DNA from: Nonomuraea sp. NBC_00507 | GTDB taxonomy: Bacteria > Actinomycetota > Actinomycetes > Streptosporangiales > Streptosporangiaceae | NCBI RefSeq assembly: GCF_036013525.1 | Contig: NZ_CP107853.1 | Coordinates: 10,230,001 to 10,294,000, forward strand | Reading direction: 5' to 3' | DNA: 64,000 bases | Shown here: piece by piece, positions 17,616 to 26,112 of the stretch | How the letters are laid out: every line of letters starts with the position of its first letter | Numbering within the stretch: the first letter of the stretch is position 1 | The notes under the pieces: generated by a model | Databases searched by the model: none | Told to the model about the DNA's origin: nothing | Seen by the model: the letters and a program-made list of their open reading frames with translations, nothing else | Program-made: the position numbers and the translations under genes

Positions 17616-17629
17616 CTAATACGTTCTAG
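17616..17629. promoter_or_regulatory. LacI-type operator 2 of the N-glycan locus
   Basis: CTAATACGTTCTAG matches operator 1 at 12 of 14 positions and has symmetrical CTA/TAG ends around a central CG. The 34-bp spacing from copy 1 is about three helical turns, which suits cooperative binding or a short loop. It can regulate both the GH38 operon and the regulator's own promoter. Confidence 0.65.
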
Positions 17630-17707
17630 TTCTCATGGTCACGCGGGAAGCTCATCTCGTTTCCATAACGACGGGCCGCCCGCAGGCCAGACATCGATGG
17701 AGAAGCG

Positions 17708-18796
17708 ATGCCGCAGAACGATGAGGTTCCGCCCCAGGACTCCGCCGCCGGCCCTCCTGAGTCCTCGCCTGGCCGGTTGAGGAGCACCGACATCGCGCGG
17801 CTGGCGGGCGTCTCGGTGTCGGCGGTGTCACTGGCGTTCAACGCCCGCCCCGGCATCAGCGACGCGACACGCAAGCGCATCCTCGACGTCGCCGAGGAGC
17901 TCAACTGGCGCCCGCACCGGGCCGCACGCGCGCTCAAAGGGGCCAGCAACGACGTCGTCGGCATCGTCATCGCACGCCCGGCCCGCACGCTGGGCGTCGA
18001 GCCGTTCTTCGCCCATGTCCTGTCCGGCCTGCAGTCCCGCCTGTCCAATGAGGGAATCGCCACACAAATCCTCATCGTCGAGGACGCCGAGGCAGAGGTG
18101 GCGGTCTACCGCCGCTGGGCCGCCGAGAACCGCGTCGACGGGCTCGTGCTCTTCGACCTCGCGGTCGACGACGTCCGGCCGCAGGTCATCGCCGACCTCC
18201 GCGTCCCCGCCGTCGTCCTGGGAGGCCACGGAGCCCCCTTGCCGCTGTCCAGCGTCTGGGTCGACGACCACGCCGCGATGAACCGCATCCTCGCCTACCT
18301 CGCCACGCTCGGCCACCGGTCCATCGGCCACGTCAGCGGCGTCCCCGCCTACCAGCACACGCGACGCCGCCTCCAGGCCGTCGCCGACGCGCACGAGAGG
18401 CTCGACCTCGACATCGTGAGCGTGGCCACCGACTTCTCCGACACCCAAGGCGCGTCGGCCACCCGCCAGCTGCTGGAGGCGAGCCCCCGGTGCACGGCGA
18501 TCATCTACGACAGCGACGTCATGGCGGCGGCGGGGCTAGGCGTCGCCACCGAGATGGGCGTACGGATCCCCGGCGACGTCTCCATCGTGTCCTTCGACGA
18601 CTCCATCCTCACCCAGCTCCCCCATCCCCCGATCACCGCCCTGACCCGCGACACGTACGCGCTCGGCACGCTCACCGCGACCGAACTGCTCCACGTGATG
18701 GCCGAGCGTCCGGAACCCCGCGCAGTGCAGGCTCCCACCCCCGAGCTCGTGCTACGCGGCAGCACCGCCCCTCCAGCCGAACGGAGAGTTCCGTGA
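17708..18796 (+). CDS. LacI-family regulator of the N-glycan locus
   Basis: A 362-aa repressor-type protein. After a 23-residue acidic leader the HTH reads STDIARLAGVSVSAVSLAFNARPGI, followed by the hinge helix HRAARALKG. The rest is a periplasmic-binding-protein-like sugar sensor ending DVSIVSFDDSILTQLPHPPITAL. GGAGAAG lies before the ATG. It is divergent from the GH38 operon, with twin operators between them, and its stop overlaps the GTG start of the GH84 gene, so both are made from one mRNA. The inducer is probably a mannose- or GlcNAc-containing fragment (inference). Confidence 0.9.
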   Translation: MPQNDEVPPQDSAAGPPESSPGRLRSTDIARLAGVSVSAVSLAFNARPGISDATRKRILDVAEELNWRPHRAARALKGASNDVVGIVIARPARTLGVEPFFAHVLSGLQSRLSNEGIATQILIVEDAEAEVAVYRRWAAENRVDGLVLFDLAVDDVRPQVIADLRVPAVVLGGHGAPLPLSSVWVDDHAAMNRILAYLATLGHRSIGHVSGVPAYQHTRRRLQAVADAHERLDLDIVSVATDFSDTQGASATRQLLEASPRCTAIIYDSDVMAAAGLGVATEMGVRIPGDVSIVSFDDSILTQLPHPPITALTRDTYALGTLTATELLHVMAERPEPRAVQAPTPELVLRGSTAPPAERRVP

Positions 18797-20769
18797 CAAG
18801 ACGCACCCCTGCCCTCTGCCTTGCGCTGGCCGCGACCCTGTGTGCCGGAGCACTCCTGCCCGTCCCCGCGGCCTCTGCCGCTCCGGTCCCGAACGCCTCC
18901 TTACCCGCGGTGTCACCGACTCCGCAGTCCCTGAACGGCATCGGCTCCGCCGCGGTCGTCACCAGCCGGGTGCTCGTGGTCGCCGACGACCGGACCGACC
19001 CCGCCGCCCGCGACCGCCTCGTCCGCGAACTCAAGAGCCACGGCGCCGGCCGGGTGGACATCGTCACCCCTGACAAGATCCCGGCCGCCGCGCCCGGCCT
19101 GCTCACGGTGCGCCTCGGCCCTGCGACGCGACCGGACATCGCCCAGGCGCTCGGCGACACGGTCCCGCCCAGCAAGAGCGAGGGATACGCGTTACGGGTC
19201 TCGGGCGGCAACCAGCGCCAGATCGCGCTCGGCGGCGAGGACGCCGCAGGTCAGTTCTATGCCGTGCAGACGCTGCGCCAGTTGTTCGTCCCGTCCGGCG
19301 ACGGCTGGAAGGTGGCGGGAGTCCAGGTCAGCGACTTCCCGTCCATGCCGCTGCGCGGCACCATCGAGGGCTTCTACGGTGCGCCATGGACGCACGCAGA
19401 ACGCCTCGACCAGATGGACTTCTACGGCGACGTCAAGGCCAACACCTACATCTACGCCCCCAAGGACGATCCCTACCACCGCGACAAGTGGCGCGACCCC
19501 TACCCGGCGGACAAGCTCGCCGAACTGGGCGAGCTCGTGGCCCGGGCCAACGCGAACCACGTCCGCTTCACCTTCGCTCTCTCCCCCGGCGTGTCGATCT
19601 GCTACTCCGACCAGGCGGACCGCACCGTACTCAAGCAGAAGCTCCAGGCGCTCTACGACCTGGGCGCCAGAGCCTTCTCCATCCCGCTGGACGACATCAG
19701 CTACACCCGCTGGAACTGCGCGGCCGACGAGAGCGCCTACGGCGCCGCCGGACGCACCACCGCGGCCAAGGCCCAGGTCGATCTGCTCAACGACGTGCAG
19801 CGGAGCTTCATCGCCACCCACGAAGGCGCCCAGCCGCTGCAGATGGTGCCCACCGAGTACGGCGATCTGACCGACACCACGTACAAGCAGACCATGCGGG
19901 CCTCCCTCGATCCCACGATCGAGGTGATGTGGACCGGCATCGAGACCGTGCCTCCGGAGATCACCAACGCGCAGGCCGAGAAGGCGGCGGAGCTGTTCGG
20001 GCGCAAGGTCTTCGTCTGGGACAACTACCCGGTCAACGACTACGGCGAGACCAGCGGCCGGCTGCTGCTGGCGCCCTACGACAAGCGTGAGAGCGGCCTG
20101 GCCGCGCACCTGTCCGGCATCGTGGCCAACCCGATGAACCAGCCGTACGCGAGCAAGGCCGCGGTCTTCGGCACCGCGGACTTCACCTGGAACGACCAGG
20201 CGTACGACGCGAGGAAGAGCTGGCCGCGGGCGATGGCCTATCTCGCCGGCGGCGACAAGGCGGCGACCGAGGCGCTGCTGGTGTTCGGTGACCTGGAGCA
20301 CGTGGCCCCGACCTTCGGTGGCACCCCTTGGCAGCCCCAGGCACCCGAGCTCGCCGCCCGGACGAGCGCGTTCTGGCAGGCATGGGACGAGGGGCGACGG
20401 GCTGAAGCGATCACCGCGCTGCGTCGGTACGCGAAGGCCATCGCCACGGCGCCGGCCACCATCCGCGGCGGATCGGTGCAGAAGGGCTTCACTGATGACG
20501 CCGCGTCCTGGCTGGACGCCACCGAGCTGTGGGGCAGGGCGATGGTGTCCATGCTCGGCGCGCTCGACGCCCGGCTCGCCGGAGACGAGGTCAAGAGCGG
20601 CGCGTTGCTCGCCGAGTCGCGTGAGCTGCAGGCGCAGGCCCGCGCCGTGCGGGTCAGCCCGCCGCGTAACCGCTGGGGCGCGGCCCAGGTCCGGGTCGGC
20701 GACGGGGTGCTCGACGTCTTCCTGACCGAGGCCGACGCCCGGCTCCAGCAGTGGGTGGTCGCCGGTTAG
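18793..20769 (+). CDS. Secreted beta-N-acetylglucosaminidase (GH84)
   Basis: A 658-aa exported enzyme that removes beta-GlcNAc by substrate-assisted catalysis. A signal peptide (ending about residue 32, ASAAPV) precedes a small N-terminal alpha/beta domain and the GH84 barrel. The barrel shows GTIEGFYGAPWTHAERL and PLDDISYTRW, with the catalytic Asp pair at 300/301. A helical C-terminal domain follows. The GTG at 18793 overlaps the LacI stop (GTGA) and has GGAG 6 bases upstream; the longer open frame inside the LacI gene is noncoding. It fits the neighbouring ENGase locus by clearing terminal or residual GlcNAc. The gene converges on GH35 with a 4-bp overlap of ends. Confidence 0.88.
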   Translation: MTRRTPALCLALAATLCAGALLPVPAASAAPVPNASLPAVSPTPQSLNGIGSAAVVTSRVLVVADDRTDPAARDRLVRELKSHGAGRVDIVTPDKIPAAAPGLLTVRLGPATRPDIAQALGDTVPPSKSEGYALRVSGGNQRQIALGGEDAAGQFYAVQTLRQLFVPSGDGWKVAGVQVSDFPSMPLRGTIEGFYGAPWTHAERLDQMDFYGDVKANTYIYAPKDDPYHRDKWRDPYPADKLAELGELVARANANHVRFTFALSPGVSICYSDQADRTVLKQKLQALYDLGARAFSIPLDDISYTRWNCAADESAYGAAGRTTAAKAQVDLLNDVQRSFIATHEGAQPLQMVPTEYGDLTDTTYKQTMRASLDPTIEVMWTGIETVPPEITNAQAEKAAELFGRKVFVWDNYPVNDYGETSGRLLLAPYDKRESGLAAHLSGIVANPMNQPYASKAAVFGTADFTWNDQAYDARKSWPRAMAYLAGGDKAATEALLVFGDLEHVAPTFGGTPWQPQAPELAARTSAFWQAWDEGRRAEAITALRRYAKAIATAPATIRGGSVQKGFTDDAASWLDATELWGRAMVSMLGALDARLAGDEVKSGALLAESRELQAQARAVRVSPPRNRWGAAQVRVGDGVLDVFLTEADARLQQWVVAG

Positions 20770-22610
20770 CCGAACTCCTCGACGTACTCCTCCGGAGGTC
20801 CGAGCTCGGGGCGGTCCCGCAACTCCAGGACCGCCCCCAGCCGTTCCAGCTCGAGGACCGTCACGATGTTCTCGCCCGCGCGCAGCAGCGGAGCCGGGCA
20901 GTACAGCGTGACCTGCGGCCCGATCTCCCAGTAACGGCCGAGCAGGAACCCGTTGACCCAGACGAGGCCGCGGGCCGATCCCGGCAGGGCGAGGAAGGTG
21001 TCCGCGGGCGTGCCGACGTGCACCGTCGCGACGGCGAACCCGGCGTGCGTGGTCGCGGGACCGGCGGCGACCGCGCGGGCCAGCTCGTCCGCGGACCACT
21101 CCTGCAGCGCCATCGGCGTGCTGTCCCACCCCTGCACGATGCGCCGGTCGACGAGGACGGGACCGAGCAGGCCCTTGTGCCGGCCGATGCCCGGCCCGTA
21201 GTTCACCCGGCCGAGGCTCTCGACCAGGACCTCCAGGCGTACGACGTCGCCGGTTCCGCGTACCGGGAGTTCCGGGTCACCGGGATCTGCGACGCCGAGG
21301 ACGGCGCCGTCGCCGAACACCAGGGCCCGGTCGCGTACGTCGGTGAAGACGAGCCGGTGCTCCCCCACGGGAATACGCGGGTGCGCGGTGTGCAGGACCA
21401 TGCCCGCGTCGAGCCCGAGCTGCTCGAACGAGGCCGGGCGCGGACCTGTCGAGGTGGGCGCCGGGACGGCGCGGAGGCCAGCGAGCAGGTCGGCGCGGTG
21501 GACGAGCGGGACGCGCGCCGGCGGCAGCGCCGGCGTCCACACGGGCATCCGCACGGGTCCGCGCGCGCCGAGCGCCTCCCGCACGGCGAAGAACTTGGCG
21601 GTGAGCGTGCCGTCCTCGGCGACCGGCGCGTCGGAGTCGTAGCTGCTCACCGTGGGCTGCAGCCGGCCCTCGTGCTCGTTGGCGCCCGCCCAGAGCCCGA
21701 AGTTGGTCCCGCCGTGGGCCATGTAGATGCTCACGCTGCCGCCGTCGGCGATGATCCCTTCGAGGGCGCGGACGACGCTGTCCGCGCCGCGGACGTGGTG
21801 CCGCTCGCCCCAGTGGTCGAACCAGCCGTTCCAGAACTCGGCGACGACGAACGGCTCGTCCGGCCGCCGCGCCGCGAGGAGCCGCCGGGCGGCGTCAGGT
21901 TGGGTGCCCAGGGTGACGGCCGCCAGGGTCCCGGACAGGGTGCCGCCGTCCAGCATCAGCTCCGTGGGGCCGTCGGCGGTGAACAGCAGTTCGCGGATGC
22001 CGCGCGCGGTCAGGGCGTCGCGATTCCAGCGCAGGTAGGCATGGTCGTCGCCGAAGCTGCCGAACTCGTTCTCCACCTGCACCGCCACGACCGGCCCGCC
22101 CGCGGCGGCCTGGAGCCCGGCGATGCGCGGGATCAGCTCGTCGAACCAGCGGCCGACCGCGGAGGTGAACGCGGGATCGGAGCTGCGGATCGTGACGTCG
22201 CGGCCGGTGAGCCAGCTCGGCAGGCCGCCGTTCGACCACTCCGCGCAGATGTACGGGCCGGGCCGGACGACGACGTCGAGGCCTTCCTCCCCCACCATGC
22301 GGATGAACCGCTCGACGTCCCGCCAGCCGTCGAAACCCGGCGCCTCGTCCTCGCGGGGCTGGTGGAAGTTCCATGCCACATAGGTGTCGATGGTGTTGAG
22401 CCCGAGGTCGGCGAGCCGGCGGATCCGGTCCCGCCAGAGATCGGGGTGGACGCGGAAGTAGTGCAGCGCCCCGGACAGGATGCGATGGGGCACGCCATGC
22501 CGGAGCAGCAGGCGCCCGCGCCAGGTGAGCGCGCTCGTGCCGGCCGGCGCATCGGTCGTGGTCGTCGTCGGGGCCGGCGAAGTGTCCGGCGCAGGCAGCT
22601 CGATCACCAC
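20766..22610 (-). CDS. Beta-galactosidase, family GH35
   Basis: A 614-aa enzyme with the GH35 barrel at about residues 25-350. It shows RPGPYICAEWSNGGLPSWL, then VENEFGSFG with the acid/base Glu182, then VVAEFWNGWFDHWG with the nucleophile Glu. C-terminal jelly-roll domains carry VWVNGFLLGRYWEIGPQ, the GH35 end motif. No signal peptide is seen, so it acts on imported galactosides. The start is GTG 22610 or the adjacent GTG 22607. A LacI-type operator begins 10 bases upstream, between it and the divergent LacI gene. Removal of beta-galactose fits complex-type glycans or plant galactans. Confidence 0.9.
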   Translation of the reverse strand: MVIELPAPDTSPAPTTTTTDAPAGTSALTWRGRLLLRHGVPHRILSGALHYFRVHPDLWRDRIRRLADLGLNTIDTYVAWNFHQPREDEAPGFDGWRDVERFIRMVGEEGLDVVVRPGPYICAEWSNGGLPSWLTGRDVTIRSSDPAFTSAVGRWFDELIPRIAGLQAAAGGPVVAVQVENEFGSFGDDHAYLRWNRDALTARGIRELLFTADGPTELMLDGGTLSGTLAAVTLGTQPDAARRLLAARRPDEPFVVAEFWNGWFDHWGERHHVRGADSVVRALEGIIADGGSVSIYMAHGGTNFGLWAGANEHEGRLQPTVSSYDSDAPVAEDGTLTAKFFAVREALGARGPVRMPVWTPALPPARVPLVHRADLLAGLRAVPAPTSTGPRPASFEQLGLDAGMVLHTAHPRIPVGEHRLVFTDVRDRALVFGDGAVLGVADPGDPELPVRGTGDVVRLEVLVESLGRVNYGPGIGRHKGLLGPVLVDRRIVQGWDSTPMALQEWSADELARAVAAGPATTHAGFAVATVHVGTPADTFLALPGSARGLVWVNGFLLGRYWEIGPQVTLYCPAPLLRAGENIVTVLELERLGAVLELRDRPELGPPEEYVEEFG

Positions 22611-22619
22611 GCGAGACTA

Positions 22620-22642
22620 TGTTATCGATGCCATGTGTAACA
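22620..22642. promoter_or_regulatory. LacI-type operator between GH35 and its LacI gene
   Basis: TGTTATCGATGCCA is a 14-bp dyad (TGnnATCGATnnCA) with the LacI-family central CG. It is followed after two bases by TGTAACA, which mirrors the opening TGTTA. The same 14-mer and TGTAACA arm recur at 23759, upstream of the ABC operon. The position allows control of both divergent genes. Confidence 0.7.
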
Positions 22643-22697
22643 AGGACGCTATGATTCGGCAGACGACAGGCGGCCCCGCCCGCGAGAGAGGAGCGCT

Positions 22698-23714
22698 ATG
22701 ACCAAGGCCACCGCGCGGCCCAGGAGGCAGCCGAGCATGGCTGACGTGGCCAGGACCGCCGGGGTGTCGGCGCAGACCGTCTCACGCGCGCTCCGCGACT
22801 CGCCGAACGTCAACCCGGAGACCAGGCAGCGCGTGCTGGCCGCCGTGGAGCAGCTCGGCTACCGTTTCAACAACGCCGCCAGGGTGCTGTCCTCGGGGCG
22901 CAGCCACACCATCGGGCTCGTGCTGCTGCAGTCCGGCGGCTACTACTCCCGCTCCGCGGTGACCGCCGGCGTCGAGGCGGCCGCGGGCGAGGCCGGATAT
23001 GCGGTGAGCATCGCGACCATCGCCAGGCTCGACACCGGCATGATGGAGCGTTCCCTGTCCAAGCTCGCCGACCAGGGCGTGGACGGCATCGTCATCGCCG
23101 TGCCGCTCATCTCCGTCACGCAGAAGATGGAGGACATCACCCGGGACATCCCCACCGTCACGCTCGACGGCTCCCGCACCGCGAGCGCCCGGGTGCTCGG
23201 GATCGACCAGAAGGAGGCGGGCCGCATCGCCACCCGGCACCTGCTCGACCTCGGGCATCGCCAGGTGTGGCACGTCTCGGGACCGGATGAGTGGATCGAG
23301 GCGCGCCAGCGGCGCGAGGGCTGGCAGGAGTGCCTGGCCGCGGCCGGGATCCAGGCGCCGCCCCCGCTCGAGGGTGACTGGTCGCCCGACTCGGGATACC
23401 GGCAGGGGCAGGTCCTCGCGATGATCCCGGACGTGACCGCCGTCTTCGCCGCCAGCGACGAGATGGCCTTCGGGGTGATCCGCGCCCTGCGCGAGCGCGG
23501 CCGGTCGGTGCCCGGCGACGTGTCCATCGTGAGCGTCGACGACATCGCCCTGGCGGCCTACTGCCACCCGCCGCTGACCACCGTGCGGCAGGACTTCTAC
23601 CACTCCGGCGCGGCCGCCGTCGCCCTGCTGCTGCGGGGAGCCGACGCCGGCGAGTCCCTCGTCACGGCGTCGTTGTCGATACGCGACTCCACGGCGCCGC
23701 CGCGTCGTCCCTGA
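22698..23714 (+). CDS. LacI-family regulator of the GH35/GH29 locus
   Basis: A 338-aa regulator. The HTH reads SMADVARTAGVSAQTVSRALRDSPNV, with the hinge helix NAARVLSSGRS. The sensor domain ends VSIVSVDDIALAAYCHPPLTTVRQDF. GAGAGGAG precedes the ATG. Identical 14-bp operators lie upstream (divergent GH35 promoter) and just downstream (ABC operon promoter), so this protein probably represses itself, GH35 and the seven-gene operon until a galactoside or fucosylated sugar appears. The inducer is inferred. Confidence 0.92.
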   Translation: MTKATARPRRQPSMADVARTAGVSAQTVSRALRDSPNVNPETRQRVLAAVEQLGYRFNNAARVLSSGRSHTIGLVLLQSGGYYSRSAVTAGVEAAAGEAGYAVSIATIARLDTGMMERSLSKLADQGVDGIVIAVPLISVTQKMEDITRDIPTVTLDGSRTASARVLGIDQKEAGRIATRHLLDLGHRQVWHVSGPDEWIEARQRREGWQECLAAAGIQAPPPLEGDWSPDSGYRQGQVLAMIPDVTAVFAASDEMAFGVIRALRERGRSVPGDVSIVSVDDIALAAYCHPPLTTVRQDFYHSGAAAVALLLRGADAGESLVTASLSIRDSTAPPRRP

Positions 23715-23758
23715 GCCTCGTGCCGGGCCCGTTCGCAAAGTGCCTCTTGCGCCTTCCA

Positions 23759-23780
23759 TGTTATCGATGCCACTGTAACA
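23759..23780. promoter_or_regulatory. LacI-type operator of the ABC/GH29 operon
   Basis: The 14-mer TGTTATCGATGCCA is identical to the site at 22620, and the following arm TGTAACA is also conserved, with a spacing one base shorter. It lies 70 bases before the binding-protein start, where it could overlap the promoter of the operon. Confidence 0.7.
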
Positions 23781-23850
23781 ACGTCCGGACCCGGACTCCG
23801 GTCCTCCACCCCCCAGGTGGGCAGCTGTCCACGGGAAGGATCCCAGAACC

Positions 23851-25182
23851 ATGAGGAGATCACTCGTCCTGGCGAGCGCCGCCATCACGGTGCTCGGGCT
23901 GCTCACCGGCTGCTCGGCCGGCGGAGACGGCTCGGGCTCCAGCACCCCCGGCAAGACGACTCTGAGTGTCGCCGCCCTCGAAGGCGGATACGGGCGGGAC
24001 ATGTACACCGAGGTCATCCAGGCGTACGAGGCCTCGCATCCCAACGTCGACGTGCAGCTGCAGATCTCGAAGAGCATCGAGGACGAGATCACCCCGAACA
24101 TGAAGGCCGGGCGGTTCCCGGACGTCGTGGTGCTCGGTCAGGGCCGCAAGGCCGCGCTCACCGAGACGCTCATCAAGGACAAGGCCCTCGAGGATCTCAC
24201 GCCCGTGCTGAAGGCGAAGGTGCCCGGTGAGGACAAGACCGTCGGGGACAAGCTCATCCAGGGCATCGTCGGCAACCTCAACACCAACCCCTACGGCACG
24301 GACCAGACGTACCTGATGCCGATGTACTACGCGCCGACCGGGCTCGTCTACAACAAGGGCCTGTTCGAGCAGAAGGGCTGGAAGGTCCCGGCCACCTGGG
24401 ACGAGATGTTCGCACTCGGCGAGACGGCCAAGAAGGAGAAGATCGCGCTGTTCACCTACCCGACCGCCGGGTACCTCGACTCGTTCTTCTTCGCGCTGCT
24501 CGCCGACGTCGGCGGGGAGCAGTTCTACACCGACGTCATGACGTACAAGCAGGGCGTCTGGCAGACGCCGCAGGCCCGGCAGGTTCTGGACCTCACCACC
24601 CGGCTGCTGAAGTACGCCGCGCCGACCACGGTCGGCTACGCCAATGAGCAGGACTTCACCAAGAACCAGCAGGCGATCCTCGACAACAAGGCGCTGTTCA
24701 TGCCGAACGGCACCTGGGTCGTCGGCGAGATGAAGGACGCCCCGCGCGCCGACGGCTTCCAGTGGGGTCTGACGCCGTTGCCGGCGGTCACGGCGGGCGG
24801 CAAGCGCTACATCACCACGTCGGTGGAGTCGGTCTGGATCCCCGGCGCGGCCAAGAACAAGGACGCGGCGAAGGAGTTCGTCGCCTACCTCTACTCCGAC
24901 GAGGCGGCGAAGATCTTCGCCAAGTCGGATGCCATCCAGCCGATCCAGGGCATCGTGAGCAGCCTGTCCGCGGAGAACGCCGAGTTCTACAAGGTCTACC
25001 AGGACCCGTCGGTCGCCGCGCTGGTCGGCGGGTTCGCCGGCACCGCGCCCGTCGCGGGCGTCGACATCAAGGCCACGCTCTTCGACACGGCCAACAGCAT
25101 CATCAGCGGCGACAAGACCGAGGACCAGTGGCAGGCCGCGCTCAACGACGCCAGCGAGAAGCTGCGCCAGGCGGGGAGCTGA
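23851..25182 (+). CDS. Sugar ABC transporter substrate-binding lipoprotein
   Basis: A 443-aa family 1 extracellular binding protein. The signal peptide ends in the lipobox GLLTGC. The mature part starts TTLSVAALEGGYGRDMYTEV and shows the usual sugar-site pattern, with PMYYAPTGLVYNKGLFEQ and KNKDAAKEFVAYLYS. GGAAGGA lies before the ATG. It is the first gene of an operon that continues to the beta-helix gene and is preceded by the LacI-type operator. It delivers a sugar, probably an oligosaccharide processed by the GH29 and GH35 enzymes, to the two permeases that follow. Confidence 0.93.
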   Translation: MRRSLVLASAAITVLGLLTGCSAGGDGSGSSTPGKTTLSVAALEGGYGRDMYTEVIQAYEASHPNVDVQLQISKSIEDEITPNMKAGRFPDVVVLGQGRKAALTETLIKDKALEDLTPVLKAKVPGEDKTVGDKLIQGIVGNLNTNPYGTDQTYLMPMYYAPTGLVYNKGLFEQKGWKVPATWDEMFALGETAKKEKIALFTYPTAGYLDSFFFALLADVGGEQFYTDVMTYKQGVWQTPQARQVLDLTTRLLKYAAPTTVGYANEQDFTKNQQAILDNKALFMPNGTWVVGEMKDAPRADGFQWGLTPLPAVTAGGKRYITTSVESVWIPGAAKNKDAAKEFVAYLYSDEAAKIFAKSDAIQPIQGIVSSLSAENAEFYKVYQDPSVAALVGGFAGTAPVAGVDIKATLFDTANSIISGDKTEDQWQAALNDASEKLRQAGS

Positions 25183-25183
25183 C

Positions 25184-26101
25184 GTGCCCGGTGGCAGCCC
25201 GTCGAGCATCGGAGGGCGCCGGCGCGGCGACGGCCTCTTCGTGCTCGCCTGCCTCCTGCCCGCGCTCGTGCTCTTCGCGGTCTTCATGATCGTCCCGACC
25301 GTGAACGTGTTCCGGATGTCCTTCTACACCTGGAGCGGCTTCTCCCCCGACATGCGTTTCGCCGGGCTCGGCAACTTCACCCGGCTCCTCGATGACGAGC
25401 AGTTCGTCCGCGCGTTCCAGAACACGGTCGCGCTTCTCGTCGTCGTGACCGTCGTGACGATGGGCGTGGGCCTGTTCCTCGCCGCGATCATGACCCGGCA
25501 GCGGCTGCGGGGGCGGGCCCTCTTCCGGTTCATCCTCTACGTCCCGAGCGTGCTGTCCGTGGTCGTCATCGCGGCGATCTTCTCCGCCATCCTGGACCAG
25601 GAGAACGGCCTGCTCAACGGCACCCTGCGGCTGCTCTCGCTCGATGGCCTGCGGCAGGTCTGGCTCGGCGACCAGCAGCTGGTGCTCTGGTCCGTCGCGT
25701 TCGCGATGGTCTGGCAGTCGCTCGGCTACTACATGGTCCTCTACATGTCCGGCATGGCGAGCATCCCGGAGGAGCTCTACGAGGCCTCCGCGCTCGACGG
25801 CGCGACCGCCGGCCGGCAGTTCTTCGCCATCACGCTGCCGCTCATCTGGCAGAACCTCCGCACGACGCTGACGTTCTTCGTCATGAGCGCGGTCAACCTC
25901 AGCTTCGTCCTGGTCCGGGCCATGACCGGCGGCGGACCCGACGGGTCCTCCGAGGTCCTGCTGAGCTACATGTACAAGCAGGCGTACACGAACTCGTCGT
26001 ACGGGTACGGCATGGCCATCGGCGTCGTCATCTTCGCGTTCTCGTTCCTCGTCTCGCTCCTGGTGAGCCGCGCGACGCGGCGCGAGCCCCTCCAGTTCTG
26101 A
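25184..26101 (+). CDS. Sugar ABC transporter permease, MalF type
   Basis: A 305-aa permease with six predicted helices. The EAA loop is ELYEASALDGATAGRQFFAITLP near residue 200, where the ATPase would dock. The GTG start lies 1 base after the stop of the binding-protein gene, so translation is probably coupled. It pairs with the MalG-type subunit downstream. No ATPase gene is present in this operon either, which again suggests a shared MsiK-type ATPase encoded elsewhere. Confidence 0.92.
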   Translation: MPGGSPSSIGGRRRGDGLFVLACLLPALVLFAVFMIVPTVNVFRMSFYTWSGFSPDMRFAGLGNFTRLLDDEQFVRAFQNTVALLVVVTVVTMGVGLFLAAIMTRQRLRGRALFRFILYVPSVLSVVVIAAIFSAILDQENGLLNGTLRLLSLDGLRQVWLGDQQLVLWSVAFAMVWQSLGYYMVLYMSGMASIPEELYEASALDGATAGRQFFAITLPLIWQNLRTTLTFFVMSAVNLSFVLVRAMTGGGPDGSSEVLLSYMYKQAYTNSSYGYGMAIGVVIFAFSFLVSLLVSRATRREPLQF

Positions 26102-26112
26102 GGACGGCCACC

